A stretch of 16,553 bases of DNA from Gammaproteobacteria bacterium UBA2168 (GTDB taxonomy: Bacteria; Pseudomonadota; Gammaproteobacteria; Pseudomonadales; Azotimanducaceae). A program made the position numbers and the translations under genes. Shown here piece after piece: positions 15,778 through 16,553 of this stretch (positions within the stretch are counted from its first letter, which is position 1; each line of letters begins with the position of its first letter). Below the pieces are notes generated by a model. The model made no database searches, was not told the DNA's origin, and saw nothing but the letters and a program-made list of their open reading frames with translations. The DNA is taken from positions 1-16,553 of the forward strand of contig DCWG01000081.1 in NCBI GenBank assembly GCA_002327525.1. The letters run 5' to 3'.

Positions 15778-16553
15778 CTAGTTACTCGTTTCCGTCAGGC
15801 GCGCGAGCAGCGTCTCGAAATCGACCTGCTCCTGCTGCCCGCCCTCGCGCAGGTGTTTGAGACCCACCCTCCGGTTGGCCACTTCATCCTCGCCGACAAC
15901 CAGCGCCCAGCGCGCGCCCGACTGATCTGCACGCTTGAACTGATTCTTCAGCTTACCGCCGCCGAGGTGCATGCGGATTCTGAGGCGTGGCACGGCTCGG
16001 CGCAATCTTTCCACCCAATCAAACACCCACGCGGTGTGTTCCGTCGTCATGACACAGCAGTAGACGTCGGCCGCTCCCTCGTCCCCAGGGGCATTCACTT
16101 CTTCATGCAGCAGCACGACACGATCCAGTCCGATGGCGAATCCGGAACCTGGAGTCGCCGGACCACCCAGATGCTCCACCAGATTGTCGTACCGGCCGCC
16201 GGCGCAGATGGTGCCCTGGGCACCCAACCGATCCGTGATCCACTCGAAAACGGTGTCCGTGTAGTAGTCCAGTCCACGCATGAGCTGTGGGTTTTCGACG
16301 AACGGAATGTCCATCGCCGCCAGCAGTTCCTTGACCCGCTCGTAGTGTTGGATGCTTGCCTCATCGAGAAATTCCGTGAGACGCGGTGCATTTGCGGCAA
16401 CGGCGCGCGTGGTCTCGCTCTTGGAATCGAGAATGCGCATGGGATTACTCTCAAGGCGCCGTTGCGAGTCGGGATCCAGCGCCTCGCGATGCGGTGTGAG
16501 GTAATCCACCAGTGCCCTGCGGTACGCGGTGCGTACGCTGCCCGAGCCGATGG
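15778..16553 (-). CDS. hisS: Histidyl-tRNA synthetase, 5' part cut by window edge
   Basis: Class II aminoacyl-tRNA synthetase charging tRNA-His. The frame is open to the right edge, so the 257 visible residues are the C-terminal part of a protein normally about 420-430 long; an internal GTG at 16509 is not the real start. The visible part begins in the catalytic domain (IGSGSVRTAYR). It includes the histidine-binding RGLDYYTDTVFEW (about fragment residues 92-104), AGGRYDNLVEHLGG (about 117-130) and class II motif 3, GFAIGLDRVVLL (about 137-148). The anticodon-binding domain follows, with LGGGKLKNQFKRADQSGA. It is the first gene of the hisS-yfgM-bamB-der run seen here. Confidence 0.97.
   Translation of the reverse strand, partial: IGSGSVRTAYRRALVDYLTPHREALDPDSQRRLESNPMRILDSKSETTRAVAANAPRLTEFLDEASIQHYERVKELLAAMDIPFVENPQLMRGLDYYTDTVFEWITDRLGAQGTICAGGRYDNLVEHLGGPATPGSGFAIGLDRVVLLHEEVNAPGDEGAADVYCCVMTTEHTAWVFDWVERLRRAVPRLRIRMHLGGGKLKNQFKRADQSGARWALVVGEDEVANRRVGLKHLREGGQQEQVDFETLLARLTETSN

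Overview
The window reads as ordinary chromosome of a fairly GC-rich gammaproteobacterium. The family content and gene order (hisS-yfgM-bamB-der, xseA divergent from guaBA, tadA next to purL, a long-type leuA nearby) resemble what I recall of the Pseudomonas-type and related gammaproteobacterial layout, but I cannot name the genus. There are no insertion sequences, phage genes, CRISPR arrays, tRNAs or rRNAs, and nothing in base composition suggests recent transfer.

Left part (1-2351, minus strand): a leuA gene runs off the left edge. It is preceded by a 350-base gap that is not empty. The gap holds a good sigma70-like promoter, a 31-residue leucine-rich leader peptide with 10 Leu codons, a hairpin over the leader stop codon, a C-rich and G-poor stretch before leuA, and three perfect 11-bp tandem repeats upstream of the promoter. 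Upstream of that lies a gamma-class carbonic anhydrase-like gene (yrdA).

Positions 2352-2836: a divergent promoter region and a small plus-strand gene for a DUF3135-type protein. This gene converges on purL across a short hairpin.

Positions 2837-10185 (minus): guaB-guaA-tadA-purL form a compact purine operon. The guaA/tadA and tadA/purL junctions overlap by 10 and 4 nt. The best purL start is a TTG at 6676 with a perfect AAGGAG ribosome binding site, not the upstream ATG at 6718. The operon combines de novo purine synthesis (PurL), the IMP-to-GMP branch (GuaB, GuaA) and the tRNA A34-to-I deaminase TadA.

Positions 10186-12489: a 58-bp divergent promoter region with a perfect inverted repeat overlaps both the guaB -35 box and the xseA start codon. 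The plus strand then carries xseA and an M23 peptidase joined by another TTGA start/stop overlap.

Positions 12501-16553 (minus): hisS (running off the right edge), yfgM, bamB and der, the conserved cluster linking tRNA charging, envelope translocation and outer-membrane assembly, and ribosome assembly.

I found no new multi-gene system. The most unusual material is regulatory: the apparently leaderless leucine-rich attenuator peptide before leuA, the 11-bp repeats next to it, and the guaB/xseA palindrome.
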